Shown: positions 1 to 9,682 of the stretch, one piece after another
Layout of the letters: the number at the start of each line of letters is the position of its first letter
Numbering within the stretch: the stretch's first letter is position 1
From: Acidimicrobiaceae bacterium UBA7830
Lineage (GTDB): Bacteria > Actinomycetota > Acidimicrobiia > Acidimicrobiales > Ilumatobacteraceae
Length of the DNA stretch: 64,000 nt
Assembly (NCBI GenBank): GCA_002501485.1
Contig: DLTS01000059.1
Span: 15,291-79,290, forward strand
Direction of reading: 5' to 3'
Notes under the pieces: model-generated
Seen by the model: the letters and a program-made list of their open reading frames with translations, nothing else
Databases searched by the model: none
Told to the model about the DNA's origin: nothing
Translations under genes and position numbers: made by a program

Positions 1-1270
1 ACGACACGGTTTCGGTTGGCTCAGACTCATCGCCACTAAGAGCACCAGCATCATCGTCAAGGATTTCATGAGCCCACGAACGCAAGGCCGAGGGAGATGA
101 GATTCGTCGAGCCTCATCGAGAGCCCTTTTGCCGGACGAATCTCCTCGAAAACCACGAGACCGAACCTCGACCCCAACTGCGGAGAGTGCACGTTCAATT
201 CGCGTGCAGTGTTGATGGGTTCGTGCGAGCACCGCAATCTTGCCATGACGAATTGCATGCTGTCCGGCCTCAGCGATGGAGCCGGCAATCCCGTGCGCCT
301 CTTCATCTTCATCGACGTAGGCCGTCAATGTGGGAACCGGTCCGTCGGGTTGGCTTGAGCGCAAGTCTGCCGGCAGCAGGGCAGACGAAAGCACATGAAC
401 ACCGGCGTTCACAATCTGAGGTGTGCATCGGTGGTTGACCGGTAAACGAATGACCTCAACGCCAGGGAAGCGATCGTCAATCTGCACGAGCAATTCTGGG
501 TCGCTGCCATTGAAGCTGTAAATCGACTGCGAAGGGTCACCAACGATGAAGAGATCGTCGGAGCCGGGAGTCCGCAAGGCTGAGAGCAAACGCTGCTGGA
601 TCGGCGTCAGGTCTTGCGCCTCGTCGACATGGATATGCCGGAAGCGCCAACGAATAGCTTCGGCATATGAAGAGTCACGCTCAAGGTCGTTGGCGCATCG
701 CACGAGGAGATCATCGAGGTCGAGCACACCTCGCAATGACTTCTCCCGCTCATACGCAGCCAACGCCTCGATGATGCGAGCAGCTTTTGAGGGGGGTTGA
801 CGTCGAGATCTCGCCACCGATGAGTAGGTGTTAGCAGTAATGCCGCGAGCGCTCGCCCACGACATCTCTGTGAGAAGGTCATCAAGTTGATCGCGCGGCG
901 TGTTGAGCGCGGCGGAGACGAGACGCGGTCGATCATCAACGACTGTCGGCATCGGTCGGCCTTGGTCGGCCCATCGTTGACGAAGGAGCCCCAACGCAAC
1001 CGAGTGGAACGTTCCGGCTTCGATGCGTTCGCCGAGACCGATATGTCTAAGACGTCGCCGCAATTCTCCAGCTGCTTCGCGAGTGAAGGTGAGCGCAAGG
1101 GTGTGGCGGGCATCGGCAGTATTGGTGGCGATTCGATAGGCGATTCGTCTTGTAAGGACACGGGTTTTCCCTGAACCTGCACCGGCGATCACTGCAACGA
1201 GCCGTGAGTTAGTGGTGACTGCTCGACGCTGGTCTGCATCCAAATCGGTGAGCAAGTCATGTGAATCCAC
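1..1270 (-). CDS. UvrD/PcrA-family ATP-dependent DNA helicase, C-terminal part outside window
   Basis: Superfamily 1 3'-to-5' DNA helicase acting in repair and replication-fork maintenance. The open frame begins at a GTG at 1270 and runs off the left edge after about 423 codons, so about a third or more of a usual 650-700 residue protein is missing. Visible motifs are the Q-motif region (LTDLDADQRRAV), Walker A GAGSGKT with Lys35, motif II DEAQD at residues 216-220, and motif III GDPSQSIYSFNGSDP. The motif III wording is closer to actinobacterial UvrD2 than to PcrA, but the HRDC region that would confirm this lies outside the window. An in-frame TTG at 1255 is an alternative start. It is divergent from the PH-domain gene with only about 23 bp between starts. 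Confidence 0.85.
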   Translation of the reverse strand, partial: MDSHDLLTDLDADQRRAVTTNSRLVAVIAGAGSGKTRVLTRRIAYRIATNTADARHTLALTFTREAAGELRRRLRHIGLGERIEAGTFHSVALGLLRQRWADQGRPMPTVVDDRPRLVSAALNTPRDQLDDLLTEMSWASARGITANTYSSVARSRRQPPSKAARIIEALAAYEREKSLRGVLDLDDLLVRCANDLERDSSYAEAIRWRFRHIHVDEAQDLTPIQQRLLSALRTPGSDDLFIVGDPSQSIYSFNGSDPELLVQIDDRFPGVEVIRLPVNHRCTPQIVNAGVHVLSSALLPADLRSSQPDGPVPTLTAYVDEDEEAHGIAGSIAEAGQHAIRHGKIAVLARTHQHCTRIERALSAVGVEVRSRGFRGDSSGKRALDEARRISSPSALRSWAHEILDDDAGALSGDESEPTETVS

Positions 1271-1293
1271 CCCACAACGGTACTGCTAACTCC

Positions 1294-1783
1294 ATGGCGT
1301 ATCCGCAGAAACTTCTAAATCCGGGAGAAGAAACCATTGTGGAACTTCATCCACCTGGTGGTTTTCGTCAAAGAATCCCTGTTTCTCATCATTTCTCTCG
1401 CCCTTGCGATCGTTGTTGCGTTGACGGCCGAAGATGGATCGATTGCCGGTGTGCTCACCCGGATCACCATCGTCTCGGTGATCATCGCCAGTCTTTGTTT
1501 CGCACATCGTTGGGTGTCGTGGGTGACTAACTACTTTGTGGTGACAACCGATCGCGTCATCTTTCGAACGGGAGTGATTTCACGGCGCGGCATCGAAATT
1601 CCCCTTGGACGCGTAAATAACGTGCTGTTCAACCAGTCGCTTCTTGAACGCTTGATTGGAGCGGGAGATTCACTTATCGAGTCGGGAGGTGAGAGCGGAC
1701 AGCAAACATTCACTGACGTGCGAAGCCCTGATCGCGTGCAGAATTCCATTCACGCCGCAATCGACGAGCTTCGAAACTCATAG
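1294..1783 (+). CDS. PH-domain (bPH_2/YdbT-like) membrane protein with apparent frameshifts
   Basis: Small membrane-anchored protein with a bacterial PH fold of unknown biochemical role. The ATG at 1294 opens with MAYPQKLLNPGEETIVELHP, the usual family start, but this frame then departs. The continuation (VKESLFLIISLALAIVVAL, a first membrane helix, then a second helix and the PH domain with VTTDRVIFRTGVISRRGIEI) lies in another frame that is open from TTG 1337 to the stop at 1783. Between them, TGG TGG TTT at 1356-1364 lies in the third frame and would give the expected HPxWWF family motif. This looks like two one-base losses, near 1354-1355 and in the T run 1362-1365. It could be assembly error or real decay; a start at TTG 1337 is the only way to read it intact. 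Confidence 0.7.
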
Positions 1784-1826
1784 TCCCGACTTCTGCGCAA
1801 CATCGGCGGAATGACACACTCAGCAG

Positions 1827-2729
1827 ATGGCGCAAGTGTCGCTTCCTAGCGGAATCAAAATCGAATTCGAGGAATTCGGTTTGCGAAGCGATCCAACAGT
1901 GCTCCTCGTCTCTGGCTTCACCTCGCAACTGCTGGGCTGGGATGAAGGGTTGTGCCAAGAACTTGCGTCAACAGGGCGGCATGTCATTCGTTTTGACAAC
2001 CGTGATGTTGGGTTGTCCAGCCATCTGGACGGACAGGCCGTTGACGTGGAGGCGGTCTTCAACGCAACATTTTTTGGCGGCGACCCGGTCGAGGTTCCCT
2101 ACACCCTGTCGGACATGGCAGCCGATGCCATCGGACTTGTTGACGCTCTCGATTGCGAGGTTGTTGATGCTGTTGGTGTGTCGATGGGTGGCATGATCGT
2201 GCAAACCATGGCGATTGAACATCCGGGCCGTTTGAGGTCGGTGGTGTCGATCATGAGCACCACTGGTGGCTCAGGTGTCGGTCTTCCGACCGAGGCGGCA
2301 CTCGAACAATTGTTGATGGAACCCCCAGACAACCGCGAGGAGTTTATCGAGTCGTCGGTTGGTGCCGAGGTGTGGTCGTCACAACGGCATTTCGATCCTC
2401 AACGCGCCCGGGAGAAAGCCGCGGCAAACTTCGATCGAATGTTCTACCCAGAGGGTGCGACGCGGCAGTATGCAGCAATCATGGTTTCAGGTGACCGCAC
2501 TGAGGCACTGAAGTCGGTCACCGTTCCAATGCTCGTCATTCACGGTTGGGATGACACGTTGATTCACCCTTCAGGCGGGGAAGCAACCGCAGCGATAGTG
2601 CCGGGCGCCTCGTTGCTCATGCTCGACGATATGGGGCATGACCTTCCCGAACCTCTCTGGCCAGAAATCGTTACCGCAATCGTGGAGTTTGGCGACTCTG
2701 CCAACGCCCACACATTTGTAAACACCTAA
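1827..2729 (+). CDS. alpha/beta hydrolase
   Basis: Predicted serine hydrolase of the alpha/beta fold, 300 residues, normal family length. The nucleophile elbow GVSMGG places Ser119, the HGWDD stretch gives the acid near Asp243 and GHDLP gives His271, so the triad is complete. The segment DNRDVGLSS around residues 57-65 is typical of the RdmC-like/esterase subgroup. The substrate cannot be read from sequence. It lies 12 bp upstream of the racemase-like CaiB gene and is followed by a histidine phosphatase in the same direction, suggesting one transcript, perhaps for hydrolysis of an ester or thioester in lipid catabolism. There is no strong ribosome binding site before the ATG. Confidence 0.85.
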   Translation: MAQVSLPSGIKIEFEEFGLRSDPTVLLVSGFTSQLLGWDEGLCQELASTGRHVIRFDNRDVGLSSHLDGQAVDVEAVFNATFFGGDPVEVPYTLSDMAADAIGLVDALDCEVVDAVGVSMGGMIVQTMAIEHPGRLRSVVSIMSTTGGSGVGLPTEAALEQLLMEPPDNREEFIESSVGAEVWSSQRHFDPQRAREKAAANFDRMFYPEGATRQYAAIMVSGDRTEALKSVTVPMLVIHGWDDTLIHPSGGEATAAIVPGASLLMLDDMGHDLPEPLWPEIVTAIVEFGDSANAHTFVNT

Positions 2730-2741
2730 GGAGCAAGCACC

Positions 2742-3896
2742 ATGTCAGGACCACTCAGCGGATATCGAATCCTTGAAATTGCCGGAATTGGGCCAGGCCC
2801 ATTCGCCGCAATGATGTTGGCGGATATGGGAGCAGAAGTGATTCGTATCGATCGAGCACAATCGGTGAAGCCAGGATCGACGGGACCTGTGCGTGATGTG
2901 TTGCTGCGGAGTCGAAAGAGCATCGCCCTCGACCTCAAAGACCCAGAAGGTATTGCGATTCTTCTCGACCTTGTCGAAGGAGCTGACGCGCTGATCGAAG
3001 GTTTCCGGCCGGGCGTGATGGAGCGACTGGGTATCGGCCCCGATGTGTGTCTCGAGCGCAATCCGAAACTCGTCTTTGGTCGAATGACCGGATGGGGCCA
3101 GACCGGCCCGTACTCCCAGGCAGCCGGCCACGACATCAACTACATCGCTCTGGGTGGCGCGCTTGCGCACATCACCCGAGGTGGATCTGGCCCGGTCCCC
3201 CCACTCAACCTCGTCGGTGACTTCGGTGGCGGTGGAATGTTCCTTGCCTACGGGGTTGTTTGCGGTCTCCTTGAGGCGCAGCGGTCAGGCACCGGTCAGG
3301 TCATCGACACTGCAATGGTCGACGGAACCGCATCTCTCATGTCAATGTTCTGGGGGATGGCCGCAATGGGCGCCTTCGATACAGAGAGCCCTGGGACCAA
3401 CTTGCTCGACACCGGAGCACACTTCTATGACACCTATGAGTGCTCAGATGGTAAGTGGATCTCCATCGGGTCGATCGAACCACAGTTCTACGCGTTGCTT
3501 CTCGAACACACTGGGTTGACCGACGATGCTGATTTCCAGCGGCAGATGGACAAGAGCAAGTGGCCTGAGTTGAAGACTCGATTGACCGAACTTTTCCTCT
3601 CAAAAACGAGAGATGAGTGGTGTGCCATCATGGAACACACCGACATCTGTTTTGCCCCCGTGCTCACCATGCCTGAAGCTTCGCAGCATCCGCACAACGT
3701 CGATCGTGGAACATTCTGTGAGGTAGACGGCTTGATGCAGGCGTCTCCTGCACCACGGTTCTCTCGCACTGCTCCCGATACTCCAACCCCGGGCGCCCGC
3801 CCAGGTGAACACACGAAAGAAGTTCTTCTCAGTTGGGGTCTCGACGCAGGGCGCATCGATGCGGCTGTCGCTGATGGCGTCGCGGCACAAGCTTGA
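2742..3896 (+). CDS. CaiB/BaiF family protein, alpha-methylacyl-CoA racemase-like
   Basis: Class III CoA-transferase fold, 384 residues. The opening MSGPLSGYRILEIAGIGPGPF and the residues His130 (in AGHDINYIALGGAL) and Asp160 (in GDFGGGGMF) correspond to the acid/base pair of alpha-methylacyl-CoA racemase (His126/Asp156 in the mycobacterial enzyme). It is therefore likely to invert the 2-methyl centre of branched acyl-CoA esters, as needed in breakdown of isoprenoid or sterol side chains, rather than to move CoA. AAGGAGC lies 7 bp before the ATG. The stop TGA overlaps the ATG of the next gene by one base, so translation of the two is probably coupled. Confidence 0.88.
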   Translation: MSGPLSGYRILEIAGIGPGPFAAMMLADMGAEVIRIDRAQSVKPGSTGPVRDVLLRSRKSIALDLKDPEGIAILLDLVEGADALIEGFRPGVMERLGIGPDVCLERNPKLVFGRMTGWGQTGPYSQAAGHDINYIALGGALAHITRGGSGPVPPLNLVGDFGGGGMFLAYGVVCGLLEAQRSGTGQVIDTAMVDGTASLMSMFWGMAAMGAFDTESPGTNLLDTGAHFYDTYECSDGKWISIGSIEPQFYALLLEHTGLTDDADFQRQMDKSKWPELKTRLTELFLSKTRDEWCAIMEHTDICFAPVLTMPEASQHPHNVDRGTFCEVDGLMQASPAPRFSRTAPDTPTPGARPGEHTKEVLLSWGLDAGRIDAAVADGVAAQA

Positions 3897-4456
3897 TGAC
3901 GACGGTTCGACTCGTTCGACACGGTCAAGCATCAGCGGGGTGGGGTATCGATCCTGACCCTGATCTTGATGACCTCGGCCGGTCCCAAGCAGAATCAGTT
4001 GCCGCAAGACTTGACGATCTTGTCGGCGAAGCAACACCTGAGGTGTGGACATCACCCCTTCTGCGATGTAGGAATACCGCCGAACCATTTCGACAGCGCC
4101 GAGGGGTTGTTGCGCTGGTTGAAGAGACGGTGCGCGAAATTCCATCACCGCCCGGAATGGCGACGAGCGAGCGAGCAGACTGGCTGCGGTCGGCGATGGA
4201 CGGAACATGGTCTGATCTTGGCGGAGAATTTGTTGCGTACCGAGACCATCTCGTTGAGCGCATAGTGGAAATCGAACACGACACCGTCGTGTTCTCCCAT
4301 TTCATTGCGATCAACGCGATCATTGGGGCTTGCAGTTGTGATGATCGACTTGTCATTCGAACTCTTGACAACACGTCGATCACCACCGTCGATGTAACCG
4401 ACGGCATCTTGACCCTTGTTGAGGGCGGTGCTGAGGCTGACACCATCATTCGTTAA
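3896..4456 (+). CDS. histidine phosphatase family protein
   Basis: Phosphoglycerate-mutase-like phosphatase of about 186 residues. The catalytic RHG motif (LVRHGQAS) carries the phosphohistidine His9, and a second active-site His lies in VVFSHFIAINAI near residue 140. The ATG at 3896 shares one base with the upstream stop, which decides the start over a TTG one codon earlier. Members of this family dephosphorylate varied small metabolites, so no substrate is proposed. Its position directly behind a racemase-like gene suggests co-expression rather than a role in glycolysis. Confidence 0.82.
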   Translation: MTTVRLVRHGQASAGWGIDPDPDLDDLGRSQAESVAARLDDLVGEATPEVWTSPLLRCRNTAEPFRQRRGVVALVEETVREIPSPPGMATSERADWLRSAMDGTWSDLGGEFVAYRDHLVERIVEIEHDTVVFSHFIAINAIIGACSCDDRLVIRTLDNTSITTVDVTDGILTLVEGGAEADTIIR

Positions 4457-4495
4457 TCCCGACGTCGCGCAGTGACACCTTGATGGCACACTGAT

Positions 4496-5248
4496 GTGGT
4501 GCGGACAGCGTTACGACATCTCTCACGACTGATCATCGTTGCAATCACCGTGAGCGGCTGCGCATATCTCACTCCGCAAGATGAAACGTCGCCGGCAACC
4601 GATGCCTCCTCGTCATCGCGTGGTGATGTAGTCGCTTCCACGGCAGAAGAGGCGCCAAATGAGATACCGGATACGACCCAGAGCGGTCAGGCGAGTGTCA
4701 CGGCGACTCCGGCGACGACACCTACCACGACGATTCCGGAGCCGTTGGGGGTGGCTGAGCTCATCCTCACCGCAGGTGGACTTGGAGAAGCAGCATTCGG
4801 CAGTGAACCTGACGCTGTCATCAGTTATGTCTCATCGATTCTCGGATCACCGACAGAAGATTCAGATTGGACCTCGCCCGAAACATTCTCCTGTGCGGGC
4901 ACAGTCATCCGGGAGGTGAATTGGGGCGTTTTGTCCTTGATGTTTGGAGATGAATCATCGAGTGCCTCGGGTCGCCCACATTTCATGTCGTACACCTACG
5001 GATTGATCGATCGATTGGGTGACGAACCGCAGGGGCTTGTCACGAGTGAGGGTCTCACCATCTCAAATACGGTCACAAGACTGCTCGATCGCACTGATGC
5101 ACAACTTGACGAGGGCGATGAGGAACTCGACATTCCTCCTTCGTTCTTTTATGACCGCAAACCATTTCCGGTCACGGGCCTGTTGACCGGAACCTCCAAT
5201 GAAGATGTCGTGTTAGTGATATTGGGAGGTTCAGGGTGTTTCGGGTGA
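4496..5248 (+). CDS. putative secreted lipoprotein, function unknown
   Basis: About 250 residues, not recognised. The first 21 residues form a lipoprotein signal peptide: a basic n-region (MVRTALRHLSR), a hydrophobic stretch and a lipobox ending at Cys22 (TVSGC). Residues 30-85 are a Ser/Thr/Pro/Ala-rich linker typical of actinobacterial surface proteins. The following globular part contains two further cysteines, one in FSCAGTVIREVNWG and one at the extreme C-terminus (GGSGCFG), which could form a disulfide outside the membrane. The GTG at 4496 is chosen because it gives a clean signal peptide. A small membrane protein follows after 7 bp. Confidence 0.72.
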   Translation: MVRTALRHLSRLIIVAITVSGCAYLTPQDETSPATDASSSSRGDVVASTAEEAPNEIPDTTQSGQASVTATPATTPTTTIPEPLGVAELILTAGGLGEAAFGSEPDAVISYVSSILGSPTEDSDWTSPETFSCAGTVIREVNWGVLSLMFGDESSSASGRPHFMSYTYGLIDRLGDEPQGLVTSEGLTISNTVTRLLDRTDAQLDEGDEELDIPPSFFYDRKPFPVTGLLTGTSNEDVVLVILGGSGCFG

Positions 5249-5255
5249 TGATGTC

Positions 5256-5615
5256 ATGGTGAGAGAACTTCACGACCTTGCTGGGTGGATACTCATCTTT
5301 TCGAATGGACTTCTCGGTCTTTGGTTCGTCATTGCTCAGCAATGGCAGCCTGCTCGAGTGAGGTGGATGTGGTGGCCTGTCATCCCTGCGCAGATCATTG
5401 TGGTGGTGCAGGCTGTGCTCGGTGCCGTGTTGGCGAGTCAGCTAGGTGTGGTCTTAGACGATATGCACGCTCTGTACGGGTTCTCCGCGATCGTGGCAGT
5501 TGGAATTCTCTATAGCTATCGAACGAGCCCATTTATTCGTGACCGGCAGTACATGCTGTACGGAGTCGGCAGCTTGTTCATTATGGGTCTCGGTATCCGA
5601 AACTTTTTCGGCTGA
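5256..5615 (+). CDS. small four-helix membrane protein, function unknown
   Basis: 119 residues with about four hydrophobic helices (near residues 7-27, 38-61, 70-87 and 101-116) and charged loops RTSPFIRDRQ and RNFFG. I do not recognise the family. It starts at an ATG 7 bp after the lipoprotein gene and ends only 4 bp from the convergent mfd stop, so it is probably co-transcribed with the lipoprotein. A function in the cell envelope is only a guess from context. Confidence 0.65.
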   Translation: MVRELHDLAGWILIFSNGLLGLWFVIAQQWQPARVRWMWWPVIPAQIIVVVQAVLGAVLASQLGVVLDDMHALYGFSAIVAVGILYSYRTSPFIRDRQYMLYGVGSLFIMGLGIRNFFG

Positions 5616-5619
5616 CCCG

Positions 5620-8600
5620 CTACTCGCCACTGCTTGACGGTGGAGCCGCCGGAGGAATCAGCTCATTCAGGAAACTGAGGAGAAATTCTGATGGCATTGA
5701 CCCCCGCAGAATCGGAATCACCAGTTGACGCTGTGATTCTTTGTGCATTGCCTGTCGGCTGAGTCGGCGCAACCTCATCGATTCACTTGCTTTGAGGTCA
5801 ATCGGCGACAATTTTGCTGTTCGACCTGCCGATTGGCTTCCGGTCACTCTGAGATCGGTGATGCCGAGTCGCATGCACTCAATACGAAGTCGAGCAACGA
5901 CGAGCAGTGCTGCGGCGGGCTCAGGAATCGGGCCGTAGCGGTCAGTCCATTCAGAAGAGATGTCGTCAACCTCTGAGAATGACGACGCTGACGCAATTCT
6001 TCGGTAGGCCTCGAGACGAAGGTCTTCGCGACTGATGTAGACAGATGGCAAGAACGCATCAGCGGGTACGTCAAGGTTGAGTTCAACCACTGGTTCAGGG
6101 GTCTCGCCCTTCATTTCCGCTACCGCTTCGGTCACCATTTGGCAGTACAAGTCGTATCCGACGGCTGCGATATGTCCTGATTGGGCTGCACCAAGCAGGT
6201 TGCCAGCACCGCGTATCTCGAGGTCGCGCATGGCGATCCTGAAACCAGACCCGAGTTCGGTTGATTCGCCGATCGTGCGGAGACGTTCGTAGGCCTCCTC
6301 TGAGAGCGTGCGGTCTTGAGGATGGAAGAGATACGCATAGGCACGTTGTCCACTGCGGCCAACACGACCACGTAGCTGATGCAGCTGTCCAAGACCGAGA
6401 AGATCAGATCGTTCAACGACCAACGTGTTCACCGTGGGCATATCGATTCCTGACTCGATGATCGTCGTGCAGACGAGTACGTCATATCGACCTTCCCAGA
6501 AATCAACCACCACCTGTTCAAGGATTGCTTCATCCATACGGCCGTGAGCGATTGCGATTCGAGCCTCCGGTACTAACTCTCTCAGGCGAGCGGCTGACTG
6601 CTCAATTGATTTCACCCGGTTGTGAACCCAAAAGACCTGTCCTTCACGGAGCAGTTCTCGACGGATTGCTTCGACGGCGACACGCTCATCGTATTCGCCA
6701 ACGTGAGTAAGTATCGGTTGCCGGTCGGCCGGAGGGGTTTGGAGGAGCGACAGATCTCGAATACCTACCAGCGACATTTCCAATGTCCGAGGAATTGGTG
6801 TGGCGCTCATCGTCAATACGTCGACATCTGTGGCAAGCGACTTGATGAGTTCTTTGTGTTGCACCCCGAACCGTTGTTCTTCATCGATGACAAGCAACCC
6901 GAGATCTTTAAATGTCACCTGCGATGACAGCAGCCGATGAGTACCGATGACGCAATCGACATCACCCGAAGCGAGGTCGGCAATAACCGATGCAGCTTGC
7001 TTGTCCGTTAAGAACCGCGACAGCACCTCGACCCGCACAGGAAAGCCGGCAAAGCGGTCGCTAAACGTACTGCCGTGTTGAGTGGCAAGCAGCGTAGTGG
7101 GGGCGAGTACGGCGACCTGCTTGCCGCCTTGAATCGCTTTAAATGCAGCACGAATAGCAACCTCGGTTTTGCCGAACCCGACGTCACCACATATAAGTCG
7201 ATCCATCGGAATCTCGCGCTCCATGTCGCCCTTCACATCATTGATCGCAGTTTGCTGGTCGGGGGTCTCAACAAATCCGAACGCGTCCTCCATTTCTGAC
7301 TGCCACGGCGTATCGGGAGCAAAGGAATGTCCAGGGGTGTTCACGCGCTGCTGGTAGAGAACAACAAGTTCTTGTGCGATCTCTTGCACTGCAGAGCGCA
7401 CCCGAGATTTTGCTGAGGCAAAGTCGCTTCCGCCGAGCCGATGGAGTGAGGGTGCCTCGCCTCCCGAATATGGCCTCAAGACGTGGATTTGGTCTGAAGG
7501 GATATAGAGCCGGTCTTCCCCTCGATACGCCACGAGGAGGTAGTCACGTTCTGCACCGCCGATCGCCCGAGTAACCATGCCTTCATAGCGGCCGACTCCA
7601 TGATGAACGTGTACTACGAAGCTGCCCGGTTTGAGGTCATCAAACCCTGCGGTCCCCTGTCTGGGCCTTGCACGTCGGCGCGATCGACGACGACCGGTGA
7701 GATCAGCTTCTGCGAGCACACTGAGGCGAGCCCTCGGAAGATGGAACCCTCGATGAAGAGGCGCAACGGTGATGTAGGCGCCTGGCGCAGTGAGGTCGGT
7801 CTCTGCGCTCGCAATCGTGAACTCAAGTTCGTGATCGAGCATCAGCGAGCGAAGTCGCTCAGCAGACCCAGTTCCGTCGGCCGCAATGATGACTCGCTCA
7901 TCAGCACTCAGCAGTTCTCGCACTCGTGACACATGGCCAGAACCGTCGCCGATGATCGGCCCCCATCCAGTACTTTCCACGAGCGGAGTTTCTGGTCCTT
8001 CTGGGGTTGCATCAATCGTCCAAAACGAGCCAGTCGATGCGAGCAGCCGGTCGGGTTCAGCGTGCAGGTGAGGAAATTGCAGGTCAGGGTCACGAGCCCA
8101 CGTACCAGCAAGCGCGGCGGCGAGGTCAGCTTCTTCCGCGAGAAGGTCATGAGCTCGGTCTCGCATGCGGCGAGGCTCGACAAGGACGACTTTGCCGCGT
8201 TCGTCGACGAGGTCGGTGAGCAGCAAATCATCGTCGGTCAACCAGGGGAGCCACGACTCCATTCCGTCAAAGTGCGTTCCCTCTGCGAGGCGTTCCCAGT
8301 GCTCTCGTCCCCACGATTCGGTGGTGACGAGGCCTACTGCTCGCTCTCTGACGCGTTCGTCTGGGGTCACCTCTCGCGCGGGAAAGATGCGTACCTCGTC
8401 GAGGTCAGCGATCGATCGTTGATCATTGACAGAGAACTGGGTGAGTCGGTCGACGTCATCTCCCCAAAGATCAATACGGATTGGTGCATCTGCGGTCGAT
8501 GGAAAGATGTCGATAATCGCTCCTCGGCGAGCAAATTCTCCTCTGTGCTCAACGAGCTCTTCGCGTCGGTATCCAGAGATCGAGAGTTGTTCGGTGAGAG

Positions 8601-9069
8601 CGTCTGCATCGATGCGGCCGCCTGCTGAAACGTGGATTGCCGCAATGGTACGGGTACCGGGACCCAACCGTTGTAGGAGGGCCCGCACTCCGGCGACAAT
8701 CACGCGTGGTCGGTGATCGGCCGATGTGAGCCTCCACAGCACTTCCATCCGTCGCCCCATCGTTTCGACAGCAGGACTGACACGTTCGAACGGCAAGGTT
8801 TCCCAGGCGGGAAAGAGCAAGCATTCGTCTCGTCCAAGAAAATGACCAAGGTCATCGTGTAGTCGAGCAGCATCGGTACCCGTCGGGCATGCAACGATAA
8901 GCGGCGACCTGTCAGAAAGATGAGTGAGCGCGGCAATACTGATCGGCCGTGCAACCTCGGTGATGGCGAGTTGAGCAGAGGGGGTACCGAGCGCCACCGT
9001 GAGTGCCGGTTCATCACGGAGAAGTGGCGGCAGATCTCGAAGTGCAGCTGCGGTAATTAGCGGTGTCAC
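5620..9069 (-). CDS. mfd: transcription-repair coupling factor Mfd
   Basis: ATP-dependent DNA translocase that removes RNA polymerase stalled at lesions and recruits UvrA. 1149 residues, full family length. From the N-terminus: UvrB-homology module, RNA-polymerase interaction domain ([16 protein letters not shown]), then the RecG-like translocase with Walker A GDVGFGKT at about residue 628 and motif II DEEQRFG at about 729, and a C-terminal TRCF domain. Its start overlaps the pth stop by four bases (ATGA), so the two are translationally coupled. It closes the minus-strand glmU-prs-rplY-pth-mfd block. Confidence 0.97.
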   Translation of the reverse strand: MTPLITAAALRDLPPLLRDEPALTVALGTPSAQLAITEVARPISIAALTHLSDRSPLIVACPTGTDAARLHDDLGHFLGRDECLLFPAWETLPFERVSPAVETMGRRMEVLWRLTSADHRPRVIVAGVRALLQRLGPGTRTIAAIHVSAGGRIDADALTEQLSISGYRREELVEHRGEFARRGAIIDIFPSTADAPIRIDLWGDDVDRLTQFSVNDQRSIADLDEVRIFPAREVTPDERVRERAVGLVTTESWGREHWERLAEGTHFDGMESWLPWLTDDDLLLTDLVDERGKVVLVEPRRMRDRAHDLLAEEADLAAALAGTWARDPDLQFPHLHAEPDRLLASTGSFWTIDATPEGPETPLVESTGWGPIIGDGSGHVSRVRELLSADERVIIAADGTGSAERLRSLMLDHELEFTIASAETDLTAPGAYITVAPLHRGFHLPRARLSVLAEADLTGRRRSRRRARPRQGTAGFDDLKPGSFVVHVHHGVGRYEGMVTRAIGGAERDYLLVAYRGEDRLYIPSDQIHVLRPYSGGEAPSLHRLGGSDFASAKSRVRSAVQEIAQELVVLYQQRVNTPGHSFAPDTPWQSEMEDAFGFVETPDQQTAINDVKGDMEREIPMDRLICGDVGFGKTEVAIRAAFKAIQGGKQVAVLAPTTLLATQHGSTFSDRFAGFPVRVEVLSRFLTDKQAASVIADLASGDVDCVIGTHRLLSSQVTFKDLGLLVIDEEQRFGVQHKELIKSLATDVDVLTMSATPIPRTLEMSLVGIRDLSLLQTPPADRQPILTHVGEYDERVAVEAIRRELLREGQVFWVHNRVKSIEQSAARLRELVPEARIAIAHGRMDEAILEQVVVDFWEGRYDVLVCTTIIESGIDMPTVNTLVVERSDLLGLGQLHQLRGRVGRSGQRAYAYLFHPQDRTLSEEAYERLRTIGESTELGSGFRIAMRDLEIRGAGNLLGAAQSGHIAAVGYDLYCQMVTEAVAEMKGETPEPVVELNLDVPADAFLPSVYISREDLRLEAYRRIASASSFSEVDDISSEWTDRYGPIPEPAAALLVVARLRIECMRLGITDLRVTGSQSAGRTAKLSPIDLKASESMRLRRLSRQAMHKESQRQLVIPILRGSMPSEFLLSFLNELIPPAAPPSSSGE

Positions 9070-9674
9070 CGGCGGTTCACCGACTGCATTGCCTTGTCAA
9101 CTCCGCTCGTGACGACGAGCTCAACTGCGTCGGCTGCGTTGACGACTCCGCTGTCGAGTTCTGCGCGGCTCCGCTGGGGCACTTTTGATAACACCCAGTT
9201 ACCACCGCGGTCAGCGGAAGGTGGGCGGCCCACACCTATTCGAACTCGAAGAAACTCATTCGTGCCGAGGTGTTGGGCAATGCTTCGTAGACCATTGTGT
9301 CCGGCGAGGCCGCCTCCCATTTTGAGGCGGGTATCTCCGGGTTCGAGGTCGAGTTCATCGTGTACGACGATGAGCCTGCTCGCATCGGTGATGCCAAAGC
9401 GCTTGATAAGTGACGCAGCAGATTGGCCCGATTTGTTCATGAAGGTGACGGGGACCGCAAGCACACAACGGATGTCTGAGATGCGGGTTTCGGCAACGAA
9501 GGCGTCATTCTTGCCTGCCTTGAAGTGAGCATCGACACGCGTGCCGATGAGGCGGACTGCGTCGTCGCCGACATTGTGGCGGGTATTGGTGTACCGGTCG
9601 CCCGGGTTTCCAAGCCCGAGAATTATCCATTCGGGTGGAGTGTCACCAGACCGGCGACCTGAGAACAGGCCCAC
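9066..9674 (-). CDS. pth: peptidyl-tRNA hydrolase
   Basis: Cleaves peptidyl-tRNA released by drop-off and recycles tRNA. 202 residues with a short 15-residue N-terminal extension before the conserved ILGLGNPG. Catalytic His33 is in TRHNVG; the conserved VHDELDLEPGDTRLKMGGG and GHNGLRSI segments follow. It sits 8 bp downstream of rplY and overlaps mfd by four bases. The rplY-pth pairing is the usual actinobacterial arrangement. Confidence 0.96.
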   Translation of the reverse strand: MGLFSGRRSGDTPPEWIILGLGNPGDRYTNTRHNVGDDAVRLIGTRVDAHFKAGKNDAFVAETRISDIRCVLAVPVTFMNKSGQSAASLIKRFGITDASRLIVVHDELDLEPGDTRLKMGGGLAGHNGLRSIAQHLGTNEFLRVRIGVGRPPSADRGGNWVLSKVPQRSRAELDSGVVNAADAVELVVTSGVDKAMQSVNRR

Positions 9675-9682
9675 GAGAGCGA

